A DNA stretch of 64,000 bases from Deinococcus metallilatus (GTDB taxonomy: Bacteria; Deinococcota; Deinococci; Deinococcales; Deinococcaceae): assembly GCF_004758605.1 (NCBI RefSeq), contig NZ_CP038512.1, positions 2,281,001 through 2,345,000 on the forward strand, in the 5' to 3' direction. The notes beneath the pieces are model-generated. The model was not told the origin of the DNA and ran no database searches. It saw only the letters and a program-made list of their open reading frames with translations. A program made the position numbers and the translations under genes. Positions 17,248 to 34,805 of the stretch are shown here, one piece after another. Within the stretch, counting starts at the first letter, position 1. Each line of letters opens with the position of its first letter.

Positions 17248-17309
17248 AGGCGGAAGCTCTGGCCAGAGCTTCCGCCTCTCTACGTGCTACAGGCCAAACG
17301 CCACAAGCC

Positions 17310-18425
<1,116 letters not shown>

Positions 18426-18437
18426 CCGTGCATCATA
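18426..18437 (-). promoter_or_regulatory. Leaderless -10 element with GTG start (AI-2E permease)
   Basis: Minus strand TATGAT, six bases, GTG 18425; one of the best -10 matches in the window. Confidence 0.65.
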
Positions 18438-18540
18438 CGGAGCCAGCAGAAGGCGCGGTCCTCCCGCAGGCGCGTTCAACCAGGAACACAAAGGAAATCG
18501 CAAGGAAGGGACGGCCGCTCTGGACGCCACCCGCTCTGGG

Positions 18541-18917
18541 GCAGGGCAACCGCAAAGTCGCTAGCTCTGCGAGTCCTGCCCTGGGGGCCACCTCCCCTCA
18601 AGACGCTTGATGTGCATTACAGGGCTGGCGGATAGGAGGAGCAGGAGGGTTTTCCTCGTCTGGCACGAGGGTGAGCTTCGCACGCCACCCCCCTCCCCAG
18701 CCTTCTGCAAGCAGCTCTACGAGTCCCCCGCAAGGGGGAGGGAGAAAAAACCCCGCCAAACCAACAATTTCTATTGCACGTCAAGCGTTGAGAGAGGAGG
18801 CAACAGTTGGAGGGCAAATGCCGTCCCTGGCTCCCCTTGAGGGGAGCTGTCAGCGCATCTGACTGAGGGGTTAACCGGGACGAGCAATTCCAAAACCAGC
18901 CTTGGCGGTTGCCCTGC
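18541..18917. repeat. Dispersed intergenic repeat, copy A (family 1)
   Basis: Bounded by a perfect 13-bp inverted repeat GCAGGGCAACCGC (18541-18553) / GCGGTTGCCCTGC (18905-18917). Inside, a second inverted pair ACGCTTGATGTGCA (from 18602) / TTGCACGTCAAGCGT (to about 18793) flanks a Pro-rich-looking module with the recurring CTCTACGAG/GCAAGCAG hairpin motif. About 80% identical by eye to the reverse complement of 50830-51199. It fills most of the 545-base gap 18426-18970; short open frames inside are not convincing genes. Confidence 0.85.
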
Positions 18918-18958
18918 ACTCTGCGGCCACAGCACCGTTCCTCACGCCCCGGCTCTGC

Positions 18959-18970
18959 TACAGTGAGGCC
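18959..18970 (+). promoter_or_regulatory. Leaderless -10 element for the cysS leader peptide
   Basis: TACAGT (18959-18964), six bases, ATG 18971. A weak -35 (TTCCTC, 18938) is possible at shorter spacing. Confidence 0.6.
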
Positions 18971-19003
18971 ATGTCTGCCCTGTGTTGCCTCCCCCCGCGG
19001 TAA
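18971..19003 (+). CDS. Cys-Cys leader peptide of cysS (predicted)
   Basis: A 10-codon frame [14 protein letters not shown] with tandem cysteine codons TGT TGC (18983-18988), placed between a leaderless -10 and an intrinsic terminator upstream of cysteinyl-tRNA synthetase. This is the layout of ribosome-mediated attenuation: low charged tRNA-Cys would stall the ribosome on the two Cys codons and favour read-through into cysS. Pro-Pro follows the Cys pair. The CCGCGG at 18995-19000 could pair with the left arm of the terminator. Too short for homology; support comes from context. Confidence 0.6.
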   Translation: MSALCCLPPR

Positions 19004-19020
19004 GCAGCGCATCCCGCCCT

Positions 19021-19058
19021 GCCGCCGCGCCCTCTCCCTGTGGCGCGGCGGCTTTCTT
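19021..19058 (+). terminator. Attenuator terminator in front of cysS
   Basis: Perfect 11-bp stem GCCGCCGCGCC (19021-19031) / GGCGCGGCGGC (19042-19052), 10-base loop, then TTTCTTGTTT. It begins 17 bases past the leader-peptide stop and ends 20 bases before the cysS ATG, so it must be bypassed for cysS expression. Confidence 0.8.
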
Positions 19059-19077
19059 GTTTCCCCCAGGAGTCCCG

Positions 19078-20556
<1,479 letters not shown>

Positions 20557-20702
20557 GGCTGACCCGGGGAGGCTCTTAAGGCCTGCCCAGGATTCCTTCT
20601 GAGGTTACAACCCGGCTTCACGGCCATGTCAGAAAGCTGTCATTCGGGCTGACTACTCTGGAAGGGAGCGGTGACCTCCACCCCTCATCCTTCCCTCCAA
20701 CC

Positions 20703-20736
20703 GGACGCGCCACCCCCCTGGGCGCGTCCCCTTTTT
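20703..20736 (+). terminator. Intrinsic terminator between cysS and the DUF697-like gene
   Basis: Perfect 9-bp stem GGACGCGCC (20703-20711) / GGCGCGTCC (20721-20729) followed by CCTTTTTC. It lies 147 bases after the cysS stop; the intervening sequence shows no convincing gene, though TACTCT at 20654 could start a short RNA ending here. Confidence 0.75.
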
Positions 20737-20745
20737 CTTGCCCCG

Positions 20746-20765
20746 TTTATGGCTCTTTATGGCTC
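20746..20765 (+). repeat. Two tandem 10-bp repeats
   Basis: TTTATGGCTC twice, head to tail (20746-20755 and 20756-20765), about 25 bases before the -10 of the next gene. Confidence 0.8.
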
Positions 20766-20783
20766 TCACGTGCCGGGCGGGGC

Positions 20784-21380
<597 letters not shown>

Positions 21381-21393
21381 GGGTCCCGCCCGC

Positions 21394-21423
21394 TTGACCC
21401 CCTCCCCTCCTCTGCGGCACACT
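21394..21423 (+). promoter_or_regulatory. Probable promoter of the glyS T-box transcript
   Basis: TTGACC (21394-21399), 18 bases, CACACT (21418-21423). The predicted start is near 21430. Confidence 0.45.
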
Positions 21424-21429
21424 CTCTTC

Positions 21430-21675
21430 AGCGTTGATCCGCAGGAGTAGCGGCGCATGTGCCCATGAGCGAGCCTGTGGCGGTGAGAGTCAGGCGGGCG
21501 GCGGGCCGTGAAGGGCGGCGGGGAGCTGCACAACTTCTACAAAAGTGCCGCTGTGGGTGGAGTACCCCTGCGGAACTGGGGTGGAACCGCGCACAAGGTC
21601 TGACTTCTGCGTCCCCAGGCGAGCCATCGCCGGGGCGTTTTTCTTTTCCCTGGCGGTGGCGGGAAAGGAGAAGAC
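21430..21675 (+). promoter_or_regulatory. Glycine T-box riboswitch (glyS leader)
   Basis: The T-box sequence GGGGTGGAACCGCG (about 21579-21592) sits in a small antiterminator hairpin GCGG (21570-21573) / CCGC (21587-21590). The bulge reads UGGA, complementary to UCCA, the 3' end expected for tRNA-Gly with U73, which supports glycine specificity. A long structured Stem I region (GGTGAGAG distal motif) precedes it. A terminator hairpin GCGTCCCC...GGGGCG followed by TTTTT (about 21609-21642) comes next. Uncharged tRNA-Gly should stabilise the antiterminator and switch on glyS. A separate AAGGAG ribosome site precedes the ATG. Confidence 0.88.
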
Positions 21676-23190
<1,515 letters not shown>

Positions 23191-23200
23191 AGCGGTCAGC

Positions 23201-23366
23201 TTAGGACTTACGCGAAATGAGTTCCTCTCTGGGAGAGGTAAACAGAGATTCCTTGTGCTGGGACGGCGGCGCCGTCTACCCCCCTCTCCTGCGGAGCTGT
23301 ACCAGTCCCAGCCTCCCCCGGAGTAAAAAGCGGCGCTACACGCGCGCTCTTTCGCGTGAGTCCTAA
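23201..23366. repeat. MITE-like repeat with 17-bp terminal inverted repeats, copy C (family 2)
   Basis: TTAGGACTTACGCGAAA (23201-23217) and TTTCGCGTGAGTCCTAA (23350-23366) match at 16 of 17 positions as inverted ends of a 166-bp element containing GACGGCGGCGCCGTC. Related in inverted orientation to 33190-33366. No clear target-site duplication. It begins 11 bases after the glyS stop. Confidence 0.85.
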
Positions 23367-23403
23367 CCTTTCAGCCGTCAGCAGTCAGCCAGAGAAGCAA
23401 AAG

Positions 23404-23430
23404 CTTCCGCCGAGACGCGGAGGTTTTTTT
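23404..23430 (+). terminator. Intrinsic terminator just upstream of the DUF1272 gene
   Basis: CTTCCGC / GCGGAGG stem (one G-U), 6-base loop, then seven T (23424-23430). It ends two bases before the -10 of the next gene, so it either closes the glyS transcript or acts as an attenuator. Confidence 0.75.
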
Positions 23431-23432
23431 CG

Positions 23433-23444
23433 TATGCTCCAGCC
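23433..23444 (+). promoter_or_regulatory. Leaderless -10 element (DUF1272 gene)
   Basis: TATGCT, six bases, ATG 23445, directly behind the terminator T-tract. Confidence 0.6.
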
Positions 23445-23663
23445 ATGTTGAAGATGAAGCCCGCCTGCGAGCGTTGCCGCACTTCCCTGACCGCAGACGG
23501 CGAGGCTGCCATCTGTTCCTTCGAATGCACTTTCTGCCTGGCCTGCGCCGCAGCGATGAACCACACCTGTCCCAACTGTGACGGCGAACTTGTCCGGCGA
23601 CCCCGGCGCACCCGCTCGGTCGCCTCGGCCGCAGTGGGCCGCCTCCTGCGCCGAACCACCTGA
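23445..23663 (+). CDS. DUF1272 small zinc-ribbon-like protein
   Basis: 72 residues. Cysteines occur in CxxC-type pairs: CERC, CSFECTFC, CLAC and CPNC, with HTC between, in the DUF1272 pattern MKPxCExC...CSxECTFC..CA. It is probably a zinc-binding mini-protein. The C-terminus is Arg-rich (RRPRRTRS), suggesting contact with nucleic acid or ribosome, but that is inference. Function of the family is unknown. Confidence 0.8.
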   Translation: MLKMKPACERCRTSLTADGEAAICSFECTFCLACAAAMNHTCPNCDGELVRRPRRTRSVASAAVGRLLRRTT

Positions 23664-23721
23664 CGCAACAGGCCCCGCCCCTGTTCACTCATGAGGGGTC
23701 GGGTTGCAGAACCGGGGCTTC

Positions 23722-24492
23722 TCAGCTCCCCTCTTCCCCATACTTGCTCTCCAGGTAACGCCGCTGGGCCTCCAGGGCGCGGGCCTGCTGTTGCTGCCGT
23801 TCCCGCGTGATGCCCTGCATGCGGCGCCCGATCAGGCCGAGCTGCCCGAGGAGCAGGCGGTCGGTCTCCGGGGAACGCGGCGCGGCGCGGTAGGACCGCA
23901 ACAACTCGGGAAGGTCCTCGCGGGCCGCTTGCCGGACGTCGTAGGCGTCGCGGCCCAGGGAGAGGTCGCCCGCCGTGGCGCGCAGAGCGTCGCGGGTGGC
24001 GATCACCGTGGCGTGCAGGGCCGACCGTGCGGAAGCAGGCAACGCCCGTTCACCGGCCCGCAAGAGCGCGAGCAGACCTGTCTCGTCGTCGCCCGTCGCG
24101 GCGTCAAGGGGGCCCGGCACGGCCTCCTCCGGCGCCGTGATCAGGCGGGAGGCCCGGCGGAACGTCCAGATGGCGCCGAGGGCGGCGAGCAGCAGCGTGA
24201 AGCCGAGCAGCCACCCGGCCGCGGCGTACCCGGACGCCGTCCCGATCCCCAGCAGGACGAGCAGCGGCACCAGCAGCACCGCCCCGAGCACGCTCAGCAC
24301 CAGCAGCACCACGAGGCCCAGGGCCCGCCGGGCCAGGCTGGCGCCGCGCCGGACCGGAAGGTGCGGCCTGCCCGGCAGTGACCAGGGGTCACGGCTGACG
24401 CCCGCATGGTGTGCGGCGGGCCGGATCAGGTACCGCACCACCCGCGAGCCGGTGCGGGCGGCCATGTACAGGGTGGTGACACGCGAAGCCAT
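23722..24492 (-). CDS. Hypothetical membrane protein
   Basis: 256 residues from ATG 24492. A basic N-terminus is followed by two adjacent hydrophobic segments (residues about 60-110: LGLVVLLVLSVLGAVLLVPLL and GWLLGFTLLLAALGAIW). The C-terminal 130 residues are soluble and helical, ending in a Gln/Arg-rich coiled-coil-like stretch (RERQQQQARALEAQRRYLE). Family not recognised. Open frame reaches 24540, but TACCCT six bases before 24492 supports this start. It follows the mug-like gene with a 4-base gap. Confidence 0.7.
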   Translation of the reverse strand: MASRVTTLYMAARTGSRVVRYLIRPAAHHAGVSRDPWSLPGRPHLPVRRGASLARRALGLVVLLVLSVLGAVLLVPLLVLLGIGTASGYAAAGWLLGFTLLLAALGAIWTFRRASRLITAPEEAVPGPLDAATGDDETGLLALLRAGERALPASARSALHATVIATRDALRATAGDLSLGRDAYDVRQAAREDLPELLRSYRAAPRSPETDRLLLGQLGLIGRRMQGITRERQQQQARALEAQRRYLESKYGEEGS

Positions 24493-24504
24493 ATCTTCAG
24501 GGTA
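24493..24504 (-). promoter_or_regulatory. Leaderless -10 element inside the 3' end of the mug-like gene
   Basis: Minus strand TACCCT (plus AGGGTA 24499-24504), six bases, ATG 24492. It would give the membrane-protein gene independent expression. Confidence 0.55.
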
Positions 24505-25036
24505 CGCGGCCCGGCTCTTCCGGGTTCCCCTTCGCCTCACGGTTCCCGGCCCCCCGCCACTCCCGCACCCGGTCCGCGAGCGCCTGCCACGGCCCGAGCT
24601 GGAAGTGGTTGTGCCCGAGGGGACTGGTGGAGGGCAGCACCCAGACCTCCGCCCCCTCCAGCCGCTCAGCCTGCGGGCCGTAGGGCAGGCGTCCGGTGGG
24701 CACCCCCAGCGTCTCCGAAGCCCCGCGCTTGCTGGTGAAGGCGACGATGGCCGGGCGGTACCGCCGAATCTTCTCCCGCAGTTCGTGCGGCGCCCAGGCC
24801 TCTCCGGGCAGGGCGGCGTCCACCCCGCTGTGGCGTTTGGCCACGTCCGTCAGGCCGATACCGTACTGCGGGAGGGTCGGGTACTCGCGCGGGGCGAGTT
24901 GCCGGGGCGTCAGGCCCGTCTCGGCCAGCACCCACCAGAACTTGTTGTGGGGGTTGGCGTAATAAGCCTTCGCCCGCGCGCTGATGCGGCTGGGGGCGGT
25001 GCCGACCAGCACCAGCGTCAGGCCCTCTTGCAGCAC
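24497..25036 (-). CDS. mug: Mismatch-specific uracil-DNA glycosylase (Mug/TDG family)
   Basis: 179 residues from GTG 25036. The Mug core is clear: LVGTAPSRISARAKAYYANPHNKFWWVL, GLTDVAKRHSGVDAAL and LPSTSPLGHNHF. The family excises U or T from G.U/G.T mismatches in base-excision repair. The first catalytic block carries APS in place of the common GINP, as in some subfamilies, so mismatch preference may differ. Reading upstream in frame without ATG/GTG/TTG gives GEGYLVPDV, which resembles the usual Mug N-terminus, so the true start may be a non-standard codon such as CTG near 25063. It follows the oxidoreductase gene by 40 bases. Confidence 0.85.
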   Translation of the reverse strand: MLQEGLTLVLVGTAPSRISARAKAYYANPHNKFWWVLAETGLTPRQLAPREYPTLPQYGIGLTDVAKRHSGVDAALPGEAWAPHELREKIRRYRPAIVAFTSKRGASETLGVPTGRLPYGPQAERLEGAEVWVLPSTSPLGHNHFQLGPWQALADRVREWRGAGNREAKGNPEEPGRVP

Positions 25037-25076
25037 ATCGGGGACGAGGTAGCCCTCGCCCAGCCGGGAGGCAGGC

Positions 25077-25673
25077 TCAGTCGTCGTCGTAACGCTCCTC
25101 CTTGAAGGGGTCGCCGCGCATGTGGTAGCCGTTACGCTCCCAGAAGCCGGGCTTGTCGGTGGCCATGAACTCCAGCCCGTCCAGCCACTTCGCGCTCTTC
25201 CAGAAGTAGAGGTGCGGCACGACCAGGCGCAGCGGTCCGCCGTGTTCCGGGGCGAGCGGCTCGCCGCCGAAGGTGTGGGCCAGCAGGTTCTCGGGCCGGG
25301 TGAAGTCCTCCAGGCTGAGGTTGGTGGTGTAGCCGCCCACGCTGTGCTCCATCACGTAGCGGGCGGCCGGGTCGAGCTGGATGTGCTTCATCAGGTCCAC
25401 GACGCGCACGCCGGTCCAGGTGGTGTCCAGCTTGCTCCAGTGGGTGACGCAGTGGATGTCGTAGGTCAGCGTAGTCTGCGGCAGCGCCAGCAGATCGTCC
25501 CAGGTGAAGGTCTTCTCTTCCGCCAGCCCGAACACGCGCACAACCACATCCTGCGGGGCGTAGTGCTGCGAGGGGCCGTAGGTCAGGACCGGAAAGCGGG
25601 TGGTAAGGGTCTGACCGGGGGGCACGCGCCCGCCCATGTCGTCCCCTGGTTTCTTGAAGAATCTGCCGAGCAT
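25077..25673 (-). CDS. Sulfite oxidase-family molybdopterin oxidoreductase
   Basis: 198 residues from ATG 25673. Moco domain with the conserved ligand Cys in DIHCVTHWSKLDTTWTGV. Further blocks are GGYTTNLSLEDF, EHGGPLRLVVPHLYFWKSAKWL and ERNGYHMRGDPFKEERYDD. This is the MsrP/YedY-like short form without an N-terminal Tat signal, so it acts in the cytoplasm or needs another partner; the substrate could be sulfite or sulfoxides. The track of homology starts at LGRFFKKP; TCAAAT lies six bases before the ATG. Genes downstream are mug-like and a membrane protein. Confidence 0.88.
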   Translation of the reverse strand: MLGRFFKKPGDDMGGRVPPGQTLTTRFPVLTYGPSQHYAPQDVVVRVFGLAEEKTFTWDDLLALPQTTLTYDIHCVTHWSKLDTTWTGVRVVDLMKHIQLDPAARYVMEHSVGGYTTNLSLEDFTRPENLLAHTFGGEPLAPEHGGPLRLVVPHLYFWKSAKWLDGLEFMATDKPGFWERNGYHMRGDPFKEERYDDD

Positions 25674-25798
25674 AGGTGCATTTGACCGCCTGCGGGACCA
25701 GCCGGTCATGGGCGGAGACACCTTTTGCCGCGTTCGTAAAGGATTCCGCTAGGCCCTCCCTGGCCCCGGGCGTCATCACAGTCCGGCGAGGCGAAAAG

Positions 25799-25813
25799 GT
25801 GTACTCTGTACAC
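25799..25813. promoter_or_regulatory. Perfect 15-bp palindrome, candidate operator
   Basis: GTGTAC-TCT-GTACAC. It lies in the 219-base divergent space between the oxidoreductase and ParB-like genes, and includes TACTCT, a possible -10. The regulator is unknown. Confidence 0.5.
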
Positions 25814-25892
25814 AAAGCCGGGGGTTGTTCCTGCCTGCCCCGGTTCGCCTGCCCCGGCCCATGCGCCCCCTTGAGGCGCGAGGGGACCCGAC

Positions 25893-26822
<930 letters not shown>

Positions 26823-26863
26823 GCGTGGGCGGTACGCGGTAAAGACTTCCTCCTGTGTCCCGC

Positions 26864-28201
26864 TTACCGCCCCAGCACGTACCCCGTCAGCGTCCCCACG
26901 CCCCAGCCGGTCGCCTGACCGTCCTTCATGGCATTCCCGGCGATATCGAGGTGCGCCCAGGGCCGCGTGACGAACTCGCGCAGGAAGAGGGCGGCCTTGA
27001 TGCTGCCCCCGGCGGGCACCATGTCCGAGTTGCGGAGGTCGGCCAGCGTGTCTTTCTGGAAAGCTTTCAGGTAGGGGGCGTGCAGCGGCATTTCCCAGAC
27101 GAACTCGCCGGAGGCCTCGGCGCTGGCCTGGAGGCGGGCAGTCAGGTCGGCGTCGGTGCTGTAGAGGGCGGCCACGTCGTTGCCCAGGGCGGTGACCTTC
27201 GCGCCGGTCAGGGTCGCCACGTCCACCAGCTCGGTCGCGCCCTCGTCGCAGGCGACGGCCAGGGCGTCCGCCAGGATCAGGCGACCTTCGGCGTCGGTGT
27301 TCACCACCTCGACCGTCTTGCCGTTGGCGGCGCGGTAGATGTCGCCGGGGCGCATGGCGTGCGGGCCGACCATGTTCTCGGCGGCGGGGACGTAGGCGCG
27401 GACCTCCACGCCCTCCGGGAGCAGGTCGCGCGCGGCGGCCAGGGCACGCATCGTCCCCAGCACGGCCGCCGCGCCGCCCATGTCGCCCTTCATGGTGGTC
27501 ATGCCCGCCGCGGGCTTGATCGAGTAGCCGCCCGTGTCGAAGGTGATGCCCTTGCCCACCAGGGCCAGGACGCGCGTGACCTCCCCCCGCGCCGGAAGGG
27601 TCACCCGGATCAGGCGCGGCCCGGTGGCGCTCCCGGCCGCGACCGCCGCCAGCAGGCCCATGCCACGCGCCTCGATCTCGGTGCCGTCCCAGATGTCCAC
27701 ATCGGCCCCCAGGGCCTCCAGGGTGCGCGCCTCGCGGGCGAGGGTGACCGGGTTGAGGAGGTTGGCGGGAGCGTTCACCAGTTCGCGGGCAAAGCGCACG
27801 CCCGCCGCGACCGCTTCCACCCGGGCACGGTTCGCGCCGGACAGGCCCTCCACCGCGAACTCGGCGGGGCCGGGCCGGGCCTCAGCGCGGTAACGGGCGT
27901 CCCGGTCGCCCGCCGCGAGCGCGGCCAGGGTGAGGGCGTCCGCGTGCGGCGTTTCTTCCACCCGCACCGCCCGCGCGCCCAGGTCGGTCGCCAGCTTCAC
28001 CAGCGCCTCGCCCAGTTCGCGGGCCTCGGCCGCGTCCGTGGGGGGCAGCGCAACGGCCACGTCGCCCTCAGCCCCCCGCGAGAGCAGCCGCACCGCTCCT
28101 GGCTTCAGGTTCCGCGTCACCTGTGCGGGGAGGTCCGCCGCCTCCCCCGAGAGAAACGTCAGGGTCAGGTCCGCCTGCTCCAGCCCGGTCATGAGTTGCA
28201 T
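26864..28201 (-). CDS. pepA: Leucyl aminopeptidase, M17 family
   Basis: 445 residues. The M17 dinuclear-metal motifs are intact: ALVGKGITFDTGGYSIKP, MKGDMGGAA and NTDAEGRLILADAL (signature of leucine aminopeptidases); VNAPANLLNP marks the domain boundary. It releases N-terminal amino acids from peptides in the cytoplasm as a hexamer; PepA proteins also bind DNA in some bacteria. Start ATG 28201 has TTTACT seven bases upstream. It is divergent from marR. Confidence 0.93.
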   Translation of the reverse strand: MQLMTGLEQADLTLTFLSGEAADLPAQVTRNLKPGAVRLLSRGAEGDVAVALPPTDAAEARELGEALVKLATDLGARAVRVEETPHADALTLAALAAGDRDARYRAEARPGPAEFAVEGLSGANRARVEAVAAGVRFARELVNAPANLLNPVTLAREARTLEALGADVDIWDGTEIEARGMGLLAAVAAGSATGPRLIRVTLPARGEVTRVLALVGKGITFDTGGYSIKPAAGMTTMKGDMGGAAAVLGTMRALAAARDLLPEGVEVRAYVPAAENMVGPHAMRPGDIYRAANGKTVEVVNTDAEGRLILADALAVACDEGATELVDVATLTGAKVTALGNDVAALYSTDADLTARLQASAEASGEFVWEMPLHAPYLKAFQKDTLADLRNSDMVPAGGSIKAALFLREFVTRPWAHLDIAGNAMKDGQATGWGVGTLTGYVLGR

Positions 28202-28260
28202 GGCAGGCAGTAAATCACGTGGGCCGGGAGCGAGGGGCAGATAGTTGTTTCCCGAGATAG

Positions 28261-28295
28261 TTGACTACAGTGAATTATTCGCCTAGAGTTGTTCC
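28261..28295 (+). promoter_or_regulatory. Complete promoter and candidate MarR operator
   Basis: TTGACT (28261-28266), 17 bases, TAGAGT (28284-28289), six bases, GTG 28296: a full sigma70 promoter for a leaderless message. An imperfect palindrome TTGACTACAGTGAA (28261-28274, 10 of 14 paired positions) covers the -35, and AGATAGTTG occurs twice (28240, 28255). Autoregulation is inferred. Confidence 0.7.
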
Positions 28296-28744
28296 GTGAC
28301 TTCCGAAACCCTTCCTCCCCCGACACAGGAGCAGGTGGGGCGTTTTCTGACCAGCATGTGGCACTTCAACCGCAGGCTGAAGCAGGAACTCGACCCCCTC
28401 CTCGCCGCCAGGCACGGCCTGGATTCGCGCAAGTTCTTCATCCTGCGCGGCATCCAGGCGGGCCACCAGTACCCGAAGGTGCTGGCCGAGCAGCTCCAGA
28501 TTCCGGCCACGCTGCTCAGCCGTTACCTCGACCAGCTCGTCAAGCAGGGGCTGATCGAGCGCCACATCGACGCGCAGGATTCGCGCCGCACGCGCCTGAG
28601 CCTGACTGAGGCGGGCGAACACGCCGTCGCGGACACGTTGGTCACCGTGCAGACCCTCACGGGCGCGCGGCTGGCCCGGCTGGACCCGCGCACGCTGCCC
28701 ACCCTGCTCGACGCCCTGGAACACCTGACCCACGAGGACCCCGC

Positions 28745-28748
<4 letters not shown>
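28296..28748 (+). CDS. MarR family transcriptional regulator
   Basis: 150 residues from leaderless GTG 28296. Winged helix: [29 protein letters not shown] with the wing [17 protein letters not shown]. MarR dimers repress drug-efflux genes and release on binding phenolic ligands. It overlaps the MFS gene by four bases (ATGA), the standard marR-emrB arrangement, so it probably represses both. Confidence 0.92.
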
Positions 28749-30790
<2,042 letters not shown>

Positions 30791-30809
30791 GAAAAGACCC
30801 CTCACCCAA

Positions 30810-30838
30810 CCCTCTCCCCCAGGGAGAGGGCTTTTTTC
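30810..30838 (+). terminator. Intrinsic terminator after the MFS gene
   Basis: CCCTCTCCC / GGGAGAGGG stem, 3-base loop, then TTTTTT. Two further T-poor hairpins follow (CCCCTCT/AGAGGGG about 30842-30864, CCTGGC/GCCAGG about 30866-30880). Confidence 0.8.
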
Positions 30839-31010
30839 TGACCCCTCTACCTTGGGGAGAGGGGCCTGGCAAAGCCAGGGGGTGCGGGGCCGCCGGAAAG
30901 CAACGGTCCTAAACGGGCCAACGAGGAGCAGAGGAAAAGGGCCGCGCATGGCCTGAGCCTGGGTCTTGCCCCAGTCGGAACCTGACCCCGGTTCGGCTCG
31001 TATCGACACT

Positions 31011-31163
31011 ATGAAACCGGGAAGGAACAGGATTGGGTTCGGAATTGGCCTGGGCATTGCCCTCGGCGCCGGTCTGGGCGTGGCGTTGGGGAACCTGGCA
31101 CTGGGCGTCGCCCTTGGGCTGGTGCTGGGCGTGGTCATCGGTGGGGGGCTGAACAGGAGGTGA
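31011..31163 (+). CDS. Small glycine-zipper membrane protein
   Basis: 50 residues from ATG 31011: a basic start (MKPGRNRIG) then an almost continuous hydrophobic stretch rich in Gly at 4-residue spacing ([32 protein letters not shown]), ending NRR. Glycine zippers of this kind pack membrane helices closely. No family name is assigned. Codon use is normal and the reading frame is well kept, so it is probably expressed. The frame extends 15 codons upstream, but the homology-free N-terminus there is polar. Confidence 0.55.
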   Translation: MKPGRNRIGFGIGLGIALGAGLGVALGNLALGVALGLVLGVVIGGGLNRR

Positions 31164-31207
31164 ACGGGGAACCTTCGGGACAGTCCCTCCTGCTCAGCCG
31201 TTCCTGC

Positions 31208-33174
<1,967 letters not shown>

Positions 33175-33189
33175 GGCAGAGGGCCGAGA

Positions 33190-33366
33190 GCTTAGAGCTT
33201 ACGCAACTTAAAGTCCGAAGCCGTGCAGTCGGGCTTTTTGGCCCCTCCCCCCTTGCGGGGGAGGCTGGGACTCGTAGAGCTGCTTGCAGAGGGGGGTGGA
33301 CGGCGCAGCCGTCCCAACGCAGGAAAACGCGGTTTTCCATCACCACCCGGAACAGAGTTCCTAAGC
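33190..33366. repeat. Dispersed repeat, copy D (family 2, inverted relative to copy C)
   Basis: Shares GGGGGAGGCTGGGACTCG and GGGGGGTGGACGGCGCAGCC with the reverse complement of 23201-23366, and the GACTCGTAGAGCTGCTTGC motif with copies A and B. Ends are worn (GAGTTCCTAAGCC at the right). It fills the 253-base space between fakA and murF. Confidence 0.75.
33219..33239 (+). terminator. Probable terminator after fakA-like gene
   Basis: AGCC-G / C-GGGCT imperfect stem (33219-33223, 33230-33235) running into TTTTT (33235-33239), inside repeat copy D. Confidence 0.5.
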
Positions 33367-33412
33367 CATCAAGGCAGAAGCGAAAGCTGAAGCGCACTGG
33401 CCCTCCGCTCTT

Positions 33413-34744
<1,332 letters not shown>

Positions 34745-34805
34745 TCCCTCTTCCTGGCGGGCAGACCGGCAGGTTTCTCAGCTCCCCGCACGGAACAATG
34801 CGCCC

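Noticed and set aside
18607..18840. Open frames inside repeat copy A, including one of 77 codons
   Set aside because: The inverted copy at 50830 does not keep the frames, and codon use is unlike real genes.
20654..20736. Small RNA between cysS and the DUF697-like gene (TACTCT to terminator)
   Set aside because: Only a weak -10 and no -35; listed under the terminator but not called as a gene.
30839..30900. Hairpins after the MFS terminator considered as CRISPR or riboswitch
   Set aside because: Only two short unrelated inverted repeats, no regular spacing, no gene nearby to control.
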